The position numbers and the translations under genes were made by a program. Shown piece after piece: positions 13,368 to 24,723 of a stretch of DNA of 64,000 bases; positions within the stretch are counted from its first letter, which is position 1; each line of letters starts with the position of its first letter. This DNA is from Pomacea canaliculata. Lineage: Eukaryota; Mollusca; Gastropoda; Architaenioglossa; Ampullariidae. The DNA lies in NCBI RefSeq assembly GCF_003073045.1, contig NC_037595.1, forward strand, positions 6,126,227-6,190,226, in the 5' to 3' direction. The notes beneath the pieces are model-generated. The model searched no databases, had not been told where the DNA came from, and saw nothing but the letters and a program-made list of their open reading frames with translations.

Positions 13368-13875
13368 CTACAAGCTTTTGATGACTCCAGATCTATCTAC
13401 GTCTATGGTGGCACAGGCCACACTGTCAAACTGCATGATGACCACTTCTGATGATGATAATTCATCTAGGTTATGAGTGAGTTTCCCTTTGTTTTCTAAC
13501 AGTGATGGGAAGGTGATGTTGTAAGGCTTACTTGCTGGTGGAGAATCAGCTGAAATTTGGAACAAGCACATTGTTTTGTTACTGATTTGTCTTCAATGAC
13601 TTTTGTCTCTCTTTAGCCTCTTATCACTCTTGAACCTATGAACTTGACAAGTCAGGTCAAAGATCTCAAAAAAAAGTTGGCCTTTTTCAGCAACAGCAAC
13701 ATTAGTGTGAGTGGTATATTTCACTGATCGAGCTTCCTGGAGGTACATGATGTCAATCATTGCAGACTGGTCTGTACTCCATGCAAAGCTTGCTGTGACA
13801 GCTCGACATTGTGAAGCAGCTGCAGGAAGGCAGTCAGAGTTTGAAGTCGACACTGCCAATACGCAGATCTCAAAT
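13368..13875 (-). CDS. Two joined exons of an unidentified protein C-terminus (beta-propeller-like?)
   Basis: Two minus-strand exons fit together in phase: 13875-13628 (TTACTTAG acceptor, A|GTGATA donor) and 13549-13368 (ATTTCAG acceptor, TAG stop). Together they encode about 143 residues. Segments such as SVKYTTHTNVAVAEKGQLFF, then a loop, then SSEVVIMQFDSVACATIDVD, look like blades of a beta-propeller. I see a faint resemblance to the propeller of WDR43/UTP5 (nucleolar U3 factor), but this is from memory and weak. The upstream exon needed to complete the first codon (phase 2) was not found before 16049. The stop also comes far too early for WDR43, so a partial duplicate or pseudogene is possible. 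Confidence 0.4.
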
Positions 13876-15210
13876 CTAAGTAATGGCAAGATGGCACAGA
13901 TGTGACATTAGAAATTAAATGGCACAAGAGAAGATGAAAAGTGGTGCAGACACAGAAATCCATTCACAAACATAGCAAATATCGTAAAAGATGAACTGAT
14001 AAACATTAGACAAAAAGCGTCACGTAGATCAACGGGCAAATATGAAAAATGAGGGAAAGGAGTCTTAAGCTTAATTTCATGTTAGAATGTGGGTAGCCTT
14101 TAAAACAATGTGTACAATAGCTGTTAGTTGTTATCACTTTACTCTTGACTCTTACTCGGTGAAGTAGTATTCTTATGATCTAATCCTGAGTGAAGATTAT
14201 TTTCTATCTACCCTAATCCCTATCTTAAGAACATTTTTGGTTTTTTTTTTTTTTGTTTAGAAGGTTTGGAGGTAAGACTAAATTTGCCATGTTCGCTGTA
14301 TAATAAAGCATTGTCCTTTCACTAAGAATTTTTATTTGCATGACCAGTAGCTTGACATTGCTAAAATAATATAACACAACCCCTCTGTCGATCAGCATCA
14401 TTTATGATGGAAATAAGCAACTATAGGCAGTCTATTTGCGTTTAAATAAAAGGCAGCTACTGCATCTACTCAAGAAATCAAGATTACAAGGTAACTTTGC
14501 AAATCAACAAATGAGTTAATTATATGCATAATTTATGATTAAAATAAGCATTCTAGCCATTCTATATTTGCAATTGAAGAAACAAAAGAAAAGAAAATTA
14601 TTCAAACCCGTTTTGAGACAATTGATTTTCTTATCTTACAGAGGCCAGCAAACAGGGAACTGAAAGGAAAGACATCCACATTGCAATAAAGCATTAGTAA
14701 GAGGTAGTTCACATTAACATATGTGTATGCTTTATATTTAAAACATGGCAGGATATATTTCATGCACATGAAGATACCCCTGCATGTGCATGTATACAGG
14801 CACAAACACTTCAATATAATTATACAGATATTTTGTGTAAAACTGGTCCTGTTGATAGCTACGTAAGCATTTCTTCTTTCCATAAAGGAAAATACTATTT
14901 CCAAGGACAAACAGGCCCTACAGGTATTCGTGTGTATTGAAAATAAAATGAACAATTTTCACAACTTACACACTCAGTCTTTTAATGCACAATTAGGTTT
15001 TAGATTGCTCACTTATAATTTAAACAGAGATTAGATGTAGGATTTCAACAGTTAAACTATTTTTTTTAAAAATAATTGAGCAGCCACGCATAAAAAAAGC
15101 AAAAAGTAGATTAACAAACATATGTTATGGAACACTTTAATCATCTCACTGCAAATTTTTTTTTTCGCTGATACATATGCAGTGAAAGGTTTTAATTTTC
15201 TGGCCAAGTT
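13876..15210. other. AT-rich sequence without supported genes
   Basis: No convincing exons on either strand. The interval should hold the missing upstream exons of the 13368-13875 model if that gene is intact, and I did not find them. Confidence 0.35.
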
Positions 15211-15308
15211 TTATTTTTCTCTCTGAGCTACAAGAGCTTTTGCATGTTCAAGAGCAGACCTAGCAATGGCAGTGTAAATGGTAGGAAACCTAGCATCAAC
15301 ATAACTGT
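15211..15308 (-). CDS. Possible terminal exon of an unidentified gene
   Basis: An AGTTTTCAG acceptor (intron side 15309-15311) opens a short frame that reads SYVDARFPTIYTAIARS, then ALEHAKALVAQREK and a TAA stop at 15211-15213. The composition (aromatic/ARFP motif followed by an Ala-rich helix) resembles the end of a HEPN domain, but it is too short to assign. No clearly joined upstream exon was found before 16049. Confidence 0.25.
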
Positions 15309-16048
15309 CTGAAAACTTGTACTCTTATTTTTAATTTCATTAACTTGCAGGGCTAAGCTTGGTTTCATGGAAGTCTGGCCTTGGTTTCTTGAAAGCTTGC
15401 ACAATGAAAGAAAGTCATCCAAGGTGTTTTCTTTCTGCTAAACAGATATTTCTTTGCATGATCTTACAATTCTCCAAGCATGATAAGGGTTTATGGGCTT
15501 GTTTCAGTTCTCTTCTCACTGTGGTGTTTCGTCTTATGCTTCATGCTCATGTGCTTTGTGAAGTCTATAAAGCTGGAGGACCCATTACAAAATTTAAAAT
15601 GCTTCAGAACTAGTTCTGAATGCTGAGCTGGCAAGAAGATGTGAGATGAATTTCTCTGTCTTTTGAAAAGGGAAGGCAAGCTGAGGTGATTAATGCTCTC
15701 TGAATTCCATTTTTAGCCAAGGGGAATATAAAGTGATCCTTATGGAGTAACAAAACTAGCAACACCTGATGGAAAGACCTGACTATCTGAAAGCTGCGGG
15801 ATTCCAAACCTTTACTGGAACTGCTATATGAGACCAGCGACCTATGATCATATGCTGGCTCCACTGAATGTGCTGACCCTGCCTGATTTTCTCCCTTTAG
15901 GGCTTCTCCTCTTTTTGTTTGTGGTTGCTGCTGGGCATGAAAAGAGGACAAATCATGAGTTAATAGGGATGACAGTTGGTCGATCTGCTGTGTGTGACAA
16001 TCACATTATCACTGAGCTGCTTGTCAAGATTCTGAGTTCCCTAATCTC
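15309..16048 (-). other. Unassigned spacer, likely 3' UTR of the MATCAP-like gene
   Basis: Lies directly downstream (minus strand) of the stop codon at 16049-16051. A 113-codon open frame at 15610-15951 is rich in Ser/Gln and shows no family motif. I read it as untranslated or intronic. Confidence 0.3.
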
Positions 16049-19000
16049 CTAGTCACTTTCAGTTTTGTTGGCAGAGCTGCTACTAGAATGTTTTTGGTCT
16101 CCAGCATCAGAGCTCTCAGTGCTCTCTTCTTCTGGGCTGCTCATGAACACATGAATCAAAGATCCTTGGCTAGAAATGTCAGAGTTATCTGAAAGACTTG
16201 TTGTTTTGGATTCTATGCTCACCTTTCGAGAAACGGGATTCTTTTGGCTTTCAATCACCTTTTGACGCAGAAAGTAGGAATTGGGGACTGGATAGTGAGG
16301 ATGAGAGAGGTTAAGGCCATTCAGCACCTTCATTTTTTGCAGCTTTCTCAAGTACTCCTTCATGTTGTGCATGAAGACCGGGAGCTTTATGAGCTCTCTG
16401 CGAACCACACGCTTAATCCGAGATACCTCATCATAGCAGATCTTCCCGCTCATCAGAACTGTAAAGTCAATTGCATCCAGGTTGCGCAAGATTTTCACTG
16501 CACCTGCAGCAGAAGTGTATTTCATACAGTGTACATATTCACTATGAATGTATTCAATATTCTCTTTGATCTGGAGATACACATATGTTTTTGATTATCA
16601 TTTCAAAGATGGTGAGATTTATTTAACCCTGTGATCAACTGGTTCAACAAGCTTTAAACCAGTAAATAAATTTTTTCTTGAAGGCTGCATGCTATTTGTC
16701 TTTCAGTTATACCTTAAACTATCTTAATTATCTAAAATATTTGGGGCAGAGAAAAGAAAAGATGACAAAAGGAAAAATGTAGAGTGACATTTCTTTAAAA
16801 TGCTTTTTTGAATCAGCAGGTATTTTTTACAGTGGTGTTTTGTCATCCAAGAAAATGTACAATGCTAAAGTGCAATGTATGTGCGAAGTGTCAATTCAAT
16901 ATACTGTTCACAGCTAACATCTCTAGAAACAGAAATACATAAAACGTATTTAACTATTGTACCTCTACATTGATTATCCATACTTCTTAATCTGGGGGTC
17001 AACAATAAAACCACAAGTAAATTTTACTTCTGACAAAGCCCTCCCTGGACAATCTAAAGGATTCAAAAGACTCTTTGCAACAGGCCCTTGTGGGAATAAA
17101 TTGTGCTCAATTAAGGAAGAATTGCCTTCAAAGTAGCATTGGTCTCCACCATGACCACCTAAGTCATTGGGATTTTCCAGGCCCTTTTTGATACGCATTA
17201 CCATCTTCCATCTTTGTTCAGGATTCTGTAAAAACCTTTCCAGATGATCAAATAGCTCTGTAAAATTGAACTCAGTCGACTTGCAAGCGGCATCTGTAAT
17301 AAGTATGGCATAAGTTGTAGCAAAAATGTAATGGATAATTTATGGATTGCTTTACTTGTGACAGCCTTGGAGCATCAATTTACTGTATACAGTATAAACT
17401 AGAAAGATTTTCTGATTCAAGAATATATTTCATAAAAATGTATTGGTCTACAGAAATTATAATAAAGTGGAAAAAAAGGGGTATAAAATAGCTGCTGAAA
17501 TAGATGACCCACAAATATAAAATAACAGCTGATGTTTTTATAGGTTATTTGACGATCGTGTACCTTAGATAAAAAAATACCTATATTTCTGAGGTGAACC
17601 CTGTAAAGAGAGTTTTACTTCTTATTAATGATTCACAATGAGTCTCATTGGTTCAAAGAATGTGATATATTGAGTGAATTATAAGCTTTTATAGATCACA
17701 GGGGAAAATTTCAAATTGTTAACAAAATGAACCCACTCTCACAATATTACAGGTAATAGTTCAAGAATTTTCAATTTGTGTCAGGTTGACAAAACATATT
17801 TTGATGGTGTATTTTAAACTTACAGTATTTCAAAGCATTCAGCCACAGGTATGGCTCTCTTGACCTAATTGCAGTGTTGATTGCAGCTAAGCCCTCTTCT
17901 GAACACATACTCTCTAAAGCTTGTGCATTACGCAATCCAAAACGCCCCCTGTCCGAATACCAAGGCTGTAGACCATCATTGTATGTTCGTAGCTGTAGAG
18001 AAATAATTAAGGAAATAGGACAAGCATCAAATTAATGTTTCTCCTGGAAGATGATAAGGTTTAATGGCTGAATTTTAAACGTGTTCACGCAAAAAAAAGA
18101 AAAAACAAACCACTGAAAGTATAACAATTTGAATTATGTGATGGACAAATCTGTCTTAGAGGCCAGTGGATAGACAGGCAGCATTCAAATTGCAAGCTGG
18201 AGCAACCACTCAACAAATTATTGCCAAGGATACAAAATGTGTGCCGATTTCGTGATCAAGAAGGCAGAGCATGCCTTTTGTGCGAAGAAATGGATTTTCA
18301 TTCGATCCATTAATCCATAAAGCATAACGACGAAATTCAGGTCTGTTCAGTTTCATTCGATATCCTGACCACACCATTCGAGCACTGCAACAGTATAGTC
18401 CCCAGATACCCCATGCCCCACAGAAAACAACATTATCTTGCAATGTGTGTGCAAACTTGACTTCACTGTATAAGCACAGGTCAAGATAAATGCTTTACAG
18501 CACTGTGTTGATATATTGTGGGGATGTTTGAGTAGCCTTGAGTGTCAGATTAAAAACTAAGAAATGAAAGATTAATGTTTAATAAATAATACATTTTACA
18601 AAGGCAATACAGGTGAAACATATCCTAATAATACTCCACCTGCAGGTCATGTTGTTTGACCAGTAGACATTTAAAGATTCTTGAAGTGAATTTTCCCTAA
18701 TATAGTCCATTAATATGTTATTGGCTTGTTCCTGTGAAATGTATGGGCCGAACATATGATTAAGGAATCTTTCGCCATTGCCATAATGCTGCTTAACTTT
18801 ATTTAGGATGAATTCTGCTTCTCCCAGAAGATCAAAGCGGATCTCTGCTGACTTTCCAGGTGGATTCTGCTTCATATGTTCATGATGATAAAATGTTGGT
18901 GTTGTACCATTCCTCAGGAAACTCTCCTTCTGCTCTTGAAGGTTCTGTGTTTTCTCTATTAGTGTGTAACCTCCTGACCTCCCCTCTATTTTCACAGTAG

Positions 19001-19286
19001 GGGTTTCATAAGCTTTGGTTTTCATCTCCTTGGTTACAGCAGCCACTAGTACTTTATAGTGGCACAGCAAGACAGCAAGATCTCGAAACGATGGGAAAGT
19101 ACTGAATAAAGAAATTACAAGCAAAATAAACACAGCGGAAAATCTCCATTTTAAAGTAAAGGCAAAGTCTTTATTTGGAATGGACTGCTGGCAGACAGAT
19201 TTTCCATTTTTTTTAGAAGAAGGATTTAGACAATGAGTTTCTGGTCTCAGCATCAACATAAAGAGCAAGAGAAGATGCAAACTCAT
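16049..19286 (-). CDS. MATCAP/DUF1704-family metallocarboxypeptidase with N-terminal hydrophobic segments
   Basis: Exons in transcript order are 19286-18640, 18384-18234, 17992-17824, 17293-17126 and 16503-16049 (1,590 bases, 529 aa). The family (human MATCAP1/KIAA0895L and MATCAP2/KIAA0895) removes the C-terminal tyrosine of alpha-tubulin. Family blocks appear in order: IRFDLLGEAEFILNKVKQHY; the zinc motif HEIGTHF, then LRTYNDGLQPWY; the third-ligand block SEEGLAAIN; LFDHLERFLQNPEQRW; DQCYFEG; AVKILRNLDAIDF; and KICYDEVSRIKRV. HExxxH and the Glu of EEGLA, the expected zinc site, are all present. Unlike the cytosolic vertebrate enzymes, the N-terminus has LHLLLLFMLML and then FSAVFILLVISLFSTF, so it may enter the secretory pathway or be membrane-anchored. 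The Ser-rich tail (about 60 residues) is low complexity. Exon 4 appears to end in a GC donor. The substrate is not certain from sequence. Confidence 0.85.
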
Positions 19287-19326
19287 GCTGACAGAAGTAT
19301 GCAATCTTAAGCTCTATGGTCTGTTG

Positions 19327-19334
19327 TATTTATA
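19327..19334 (-). promoter_or_regulatory. TATA box of the MATCAP-like gene
   Basis: The reverse complement reads TATAAATA, 41 bases upstream of the ATG at 19286. A start of transcription about 30 bases downstream would leave a 5' UTR of only 10-15 bases. Either the leader is very short or translation begins at the next Met codons inside the hydrophobic segment. Confidence 0.4.
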
Positions 19335-19675
19335 GAGACTGATGAATTTTGCTGTAAAGAAAGAAATAATAAAGCAAGAAACTTCTAGTAAGTATGCTGT
19401 TGACATTACAAATTTTGGCAAAGTCTATCATTCAGACTATAGTTCCAAAAGTCCAAACATTGGCTTTGAAAGAGAGCTTGCTAATACCTGACAAGAGGGG
19501 CTACTCTTCATGAAAGATGACTGACGATTTTGAATCATTTGTAGGCAGACTGCCAGCAGTCCAGTTTAATTACAGTCTGTGGTCAAGACTGAAATCGTTT
19601 AAAATTTAAGATACAATAGTCAAACTATGTCTTTTTAAAATGAGTATATTATGCAACAAACAATAGGAATCTGCA

Positions 19676-20480
19676 TAAATCTGCTAAGGTGGATTCACTG
19701 CTCTCAGGCAAGGTGCAACAAGTCAGAATTGGCAGAGAAAAGTCAAGAAGAAGCAGAGTTTTATGTAATATCCTGCAAGGAAGTAAACATGTACTTCCAA
19801 TTTTATTTACTACATACATAAATGATTTGCCTGTCATTACTTGCAACATATTTGCTGATGATGCCAAACTATACAATAATGCATAAAATAGCAGCATCCT
19901 CCAAAATGATATTATCCAATTACAGAATTTATCAGACTGTTATTTTTCAACAAGTCATATTATTCAAAATGTACATTAATGCATTAATGTGGATAAAAAA
20001 AAATGTTTAGACATAAGTATATAATGAGAGAAAAGGACATTAACTGTGAAACTCAAATATTTAATAAAGAAAACAAAATAGGTGTTACACTTAATAATGG
20101 TCTGATGTTTAATGCTCACATCCAGAAAGTGACAGCTAAGGTAAGCTGGTATTTTGGTATACCCTTTAAATATCTTGATGTGCATACTTTTTTTCAAAGG
20201 TTTCATAAAACTCATTTAAAGTATGCAAATGCTATTCAACATCCATTCTACAAGTCGGGGTGGTCAGTATCAAGAGAAAAATTTCAGAGATGGGTGATAC
20301 GATTACTGAAAGAATGCCAGAAATACCATAAGACAAAAAGACTTAGATAGAACAGCAGTTTAAATGTGATTCAAGTCAAATACAAAACAATTTACAACAG
20401 CCCTGATGTCATTGACAAACATCCATTTTTTACTGAGACAGTAACAACACAATGCAGAACTCAGAAGGGAAGATCTTTAC
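19676..20480 (+). mobile_element. Degenerate LINE reverse transcriptase fragment
   Basis: Frameshifted plus-strand frames carry reverse transcriptase signatures. One reads FTTYINDLPV, then NIFADDAKLYNN (FADD is the YADD-type catalytic box). A later one reads NNGLMFNAHIQKVTAKVSWY, then THLKYANAIQHPFYKSGWS, matching the thumb/connection region (PHLEYANxxWxP) of Jockey/CR1-type elements. Stops and frameshifts between the pieces mean it is non-functional. No 5' end or endonuclease is visible. Confidence 0.8.
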
Positions 20481-21120
20481 TAAGCACTGCTGTACAGACA
20501 AAAGAATTTTTTTTTACCTAAGAAGGATAAAATGTTAGAATGACACACTAGTATTAAATTTTCACTAAATACTATAACACTTTAAAGACTCTTTTGAGAA
20601 ATTTGTCATGAGTATGATTAACCAGCATTCACTCATGCCAACTAATAAAAAAATGCATAAAACGTAAAAAAAGGCCGTATACTGCCTAGACTGTTTGAGA
20701 ACTGCCCTAATTACTACTAGTACTACAACTACTACAAAACTGTCAGGAGAACTAGCTGTAGATACGATAGATATCACGGAGTTTGCACTGTATATATGTG
20801 ATAAAATCCCCAATATGTAATAGCCCTAGATCTGTAGTCAATGAATTTTTAGGCAATCGCAGTTTCAATCCTTGCTGCTTCCAAAAACAGGCCGTCATGT
20901 TAACGCCACATAAGCGTAGATATCATCAACTTAACGGACGACCGGATAAACTAATGAGAATTAAGTAGATACTCCATGTTGTGGGAATTTTAATCAATAA
21001 AGTTCGCGTTTCCAGCTCACCTTAATGGAGAACAGCATTCAGATATGTTCTGTCTCTCTTTCCTACTTGAGAAAAAGACTAGACAGGGACACAGAAAGAA
21101 TTAGCTCGCATTTGGCCAGC
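20481..21120. other. Intergenic sequence, nothing recognised
   Basis: Between the dead LINE and the EEF1AKMT1 promoter. No supported exon, RNA gene or repeat was seen. Confidence 0.35.
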
Positions 21121-21140
21121 GTGTGGCTGGAGAGTTTCAC

Positions 21141-21253
21141 TGGGCCGCCATGTTTAAATGTCTGTTAGTTATATCCATGGAGCTCGGACCCCCCCCCGCT
21201 TTGACAGGGAGACTACTCCCGCGCTCAAGGGACGGTACTTGTGCAGCATAAGG
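21141..21253 (+). promoter_or_regulatory. EEF1AKMT1 promoter / first non-coding exon with YY1-like site and a complete uORF
   Basis: GGGCCGCCATGTTTA (21142-21156) resembles the YY1 consensus often found at TATA-less start sites. A possible donor AGG|GTATGT at 21253/21254 pairs with the ACACAG acceptor at 21863-21868, six bases before the main ATG. The interval holds a complete upstream frame (21150-21251, 33 codons plus TAA) ending two bases before that donor. The 5' UTR assignment is inference. Confidence 0.45.
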
Positions 21254-21621
21254 GTATGTTCAGAAAAAGATTTTGCAAATTGCCTCATCTGTCTCAGGTT
21301 AAAGAGACAACACAGAGATATATTTAGGGTTTAAGAATAAAATAGTAAAAACCCGAAAGCAATAGGGTTATAAATCAATTAACAAGCTCTGCCTGCTCAT
21401 CCTTTTATCTAGAATTCTTCAGCAAAAACACACGCCATTCATGCATGATTATCGTTCGTTCTTCGGGTAGGGACTTAATTTCGCAATTCGTTTCCCTCCC
21501 ACGTTATTGATTACTCTTCAATATTAGCTTTCAAAATATCCCTTAAAATTCACTTTTTCCTTTGTATTTTCTTGTCTATATGAAGGGGTCAGTCCGGATT
21601 TTTGTTTCTCACTTTCTGGGT

Positions 21622-21668
21622 TGTTATACTAGTATTATACTAGTATTATAGTATTATACTAGTATTAT
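21622..21668. repeat. Short tandem repeat, about 11-bp unit
   Basis: Around four imperfect copies of TATTATACTAG in the presumed first intron of EEF1AKMT1; one copy is shortened. Confidence 0.7.
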
Positions 21669-21874
21669 GAATGTCTTGGGGATGCGCCTTGATTATAAGA
21701 ACAACTCAGCTACTTTTAATAAAATTAAAATTAAATTATGAGAGTTGAAAAAAATTGCGAGAGAGTTAAATGTGTGTCATGTCGTTTATCTTACATGAAT
21801 TCTTTAAAAAAAAAGATGATTAGAGCATGTAACCAGCGGTGTTGAATAAATAATTTTTATTTACACAGAGGAAT

Positions 21875-24166
21875 ATGAGTGAATCGGATGATGAAGTGCC
21901 ACAGTTATCTGAGCACGCTCTGGCAGCACTGCAAGAGTTCTATAGTGAACAAGCAGCTGCAGAGCAGAATTTTACGGAAGCACTGACAGGAAACCTGCAC
22001 GATTTTGCACCACAAGAAAACTGGGTATGTATACTTTGTGTACCAAGAGAATTCCTTCCAGTCAACGAAAAATAAAAGTATATCTAAACTGTCATACATT
22101 ACATTGATATTTGAATATGTCTTTTAGGCTTACTGTTGTAGTAGTTCTTTTTAAAGTAGGTCTAATTTTCTTCATGGTATCATATTGTTGTAACTATATA
22201 ACCGAAGATGTGAGGCCATGTTTGGGAATTTTTTCCCAAGTTAACATTTCTTATCCTTATCGTTTCCTATTTATATTCTTATACAAATTCTACTGGTTTC
22301 TTATTTATTAAGCTATTTAATGCAGTTATATATTTTTTAGAGTGTATGGGAACATTTGTTTCTGTTTTTAGATTTTTTTTTTTTCAAGTTAAAATATTTT
22401 GATCAGATATGCTTACTCATAAGAGCTTCATAATCTAGAAATATTAGACATAAATGAAAATCTAACAAGAAGAGTCCTTGCTTAATTATGGCATTCTCGA
22501 GGGAGAAAGAAGTTTACTAAACTTCTGCAAACATTGCTAAGGGATAAAATACCTCAGCCAGTGTCAACGATGGAAAACTGATTTATGTTTGCTTGTAAAT
22601 ATATATTACAAATTGCATATTTGGCTGTTTTAGTGACTTGTACAACATTGAAATTTAGTCTCTTTATTATTAAAACAAGAGGGTAGGAAAATATATCAGA
22701 TATGGAGTATTTTGGCACAGAACCATGTTCAAACCTCTTCCAAGCCATTATCACTTTCATTTGCAGAAATCTCTTGTGTTCGATAAGTAACACAATTTGA
22801 TCAGCCATCATAAAAAATTAAAGTTTAATGGCCATAATCAGCATGTTGAAAAATGGCATTCCCATTTTTCTTTCAGCAATTGAGTCAATTCTGGTACAGC
22901 AGTGAAACTGCCAACAGACTTGCAAAAGAGGCCTTGATCTTGGCTGGGGAAAATGGAAGGTATGAAAGTTACAGTAATATTGCAAGTGTATGAGACAACC
23001 ATATATTTTGTTAAGGTGATAATTACATTTTATTTTTTGGGGCATGATGATCTCATGTATGTTTAGATAATTTGTCGTTGTTTTTGAAATGGAATGCATG
23101 TGTGTTTTTATAACTTTCAGTTCTTCTAGTCCTGAACTGTTATTTCTTGATAGCAGTGTCGCAATAGGAATGCATTCATGTTTGTGCAGAAGAAATTAGA
23201 TTATCACATATTTATCTTATTATTTTTATGAAACCCAAACAAGCTCCTTTGAAATGAATGAATTTGAATTTTCAGGATAGCATGTGTTAGTTCACCAACT
23301 GCATATAAACGAATAAGAGAACTAAAACCAGAGGGGGTTACAGTCTACTGCCTGGAGTATGATGAGCGGTTCAAAGTATTCGGCGAAGACTTTGTGTTCT
23401 ATGACTACAAGGAACCGTTGCGTCTGCCAGCAGATTTTAAAAACAGCTTTGATATAGTCATTGCGGATCCACCCTTCCTGTCAGAAGAATGTTTGTGCAA
23501 AACAGCCATGACTGTCAAGTACCTTATGAAGGAAAAAATTATTATCTGTACAGGTAAAAATACCAGAATATCAGTTAAGCATTATTTTATTGAATGGTTC
23601 TCATGAAAGAGATTGTTACACAAAATTTGTCTTATGAAGGGTGAAACTGCAAGAGGATGGAAGACTGTAGTGTAGCTACAAGCTCTGCATCAAGCTCTTT
23701 CTTGGTGTTTCTTTGATTAGGTTTGTATGGCACCGCAATTACTCAAAAAGGTAATTTCTGAAATTTAATTAATGTATTATTTGATAATTAATTTTCCAGA
23801 GTTTTATCGTAAAAACTATTTGGCTTCTGCTGTGTCTGAACTTTGATACATTCAGGCCCTTCTCTTTAGACCAGTCTCTAGTTTCCTAAGGTAAATTTTC
23901 TGAACCTGAGAACATGATTCAGATTAGCAAGATCATGCAAAGTGTTTTTGTCTTTTTAAGAATAAACAAAATCTTTGATTTTGGAGAGAGCTCACAAAGA
24001 GATTAAAAAAAATATTTTCTGTACAGGTGCAGTAATGGCAGACGTTGCTGAAAGATTATTGGGAGTTAAACCTCAACCTTTTCGACCTACACATTCAAAT
24101 GGTCTTCAGAATGAGTTCCGGTGTTTCACAAACTATAATACTCAACTTCTCAGCCAAGATTGCTAA
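21875..24166 (+). CDS. EEF1AKMT1: eEF1A lysine methyltransferase 1 (formerly N6AMT2)
   Basis: Exons 21875-22024, 22877-22959, 23276-23553 and 24027-24166 join in phase (651 bases, 216 aa; human 214). The enzyme transfers methyl groups from SAM to a lysine of translation elongation factor eEF1A in the cytosol (Lys79 in human). The start matches the human protein: an acidic stretch, then [19 protein letters not shown]. Exon 2 gives [20 protein letters not shown]. Exon 3 holds [10 protein letters not shown] and the catalytic motif region [19 protein letters not shown], where human has DPPY. Exon 4 gives [19 protein letters not shown] and NEFRCFTNY. An ACACAG acceptor just before the ATG implies an upstream non-coding exon. 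Confidence 0.94.
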
Positions 24167-24191
24167 AATTGCAAGAGAGCTGTTGGTTGTA

Positions 24192-24197
24192 AATAAA
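24192..24197 (+). terminator. Polyadenylation signal of EEF1AKMT1
   Basis: AATAAA 26 bases after the stop codon, followed by a second near copy. This would give a very short 3' UTR. Confidence 0.55.
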
Positions 24198-24297
24198 GAA
24201 TAAAACAAATTAGCTAGACACCACTTTGTTTTCAGGCACAAGAAACAATGGACCACATAATTTTAAGTGAGGGGAAACAACTTCATTTTATTTCTAA

Positions 24298-24560
24298 TCA
24301 CCCCCAGTGGTGTATAGGGCTGCAACCACACCATGCCATCAGACCCAATTCAGGGTGTCCCTTTCCAGTTGGGACCATGTCATGCCAGTTGCCTCCACCT
24401 CGCTGTGGACCGATCTCCTCCATGTCTGTCTGGGTCTCCCAACCCTGCGCCTTCCCTGTGGGTTCCAGCCCAGAGCTTGTCTTGTTAAATTGTTGGCCGG
24501 CTTTCGCAAGGTGTGACCTCAGAGCCCATTCTTGGTCGCCACCATGAAGCATAATCAGTT
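24298..24560 (-). mobile_element. Possible LINE 3'-terminal fragment
   Basis: A GC-rich island in AT-rich surroundings. The minus-strand frame reads WETQTDMEEIGPQRGGG and then NWHDMVPTGKG. This loosely recalls the GRPKxTWRRxxExxxxExG / DRxxWR region at the C-terminus of RTE/CR1-type proteins. The similarity is weak and only one copy is in the window. Confidence 0.3.
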
Positions 24561-24723
24561 TCTGATTGTAGCACTCCCTGTTTTGTAATGAGTTTTCACA
24601 ATAAGAATGCATTGCTCGATGCTGAACTGCTCCATGGCTACAAAACGGGAAAACAACGAATGGTCTTCTAATTGGAGTGAAAATAAATAATGAAAATGAT
24701 AGGAATAATGCAACAGTCTTCAA

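Noticed and set aside
17000..17125. Coding continuation of MATCAP-like exon 4 to the stop near 16974
   Set aside because: The added residues do not match the family, and skipping them joins two adjacent family blocks perfectly.
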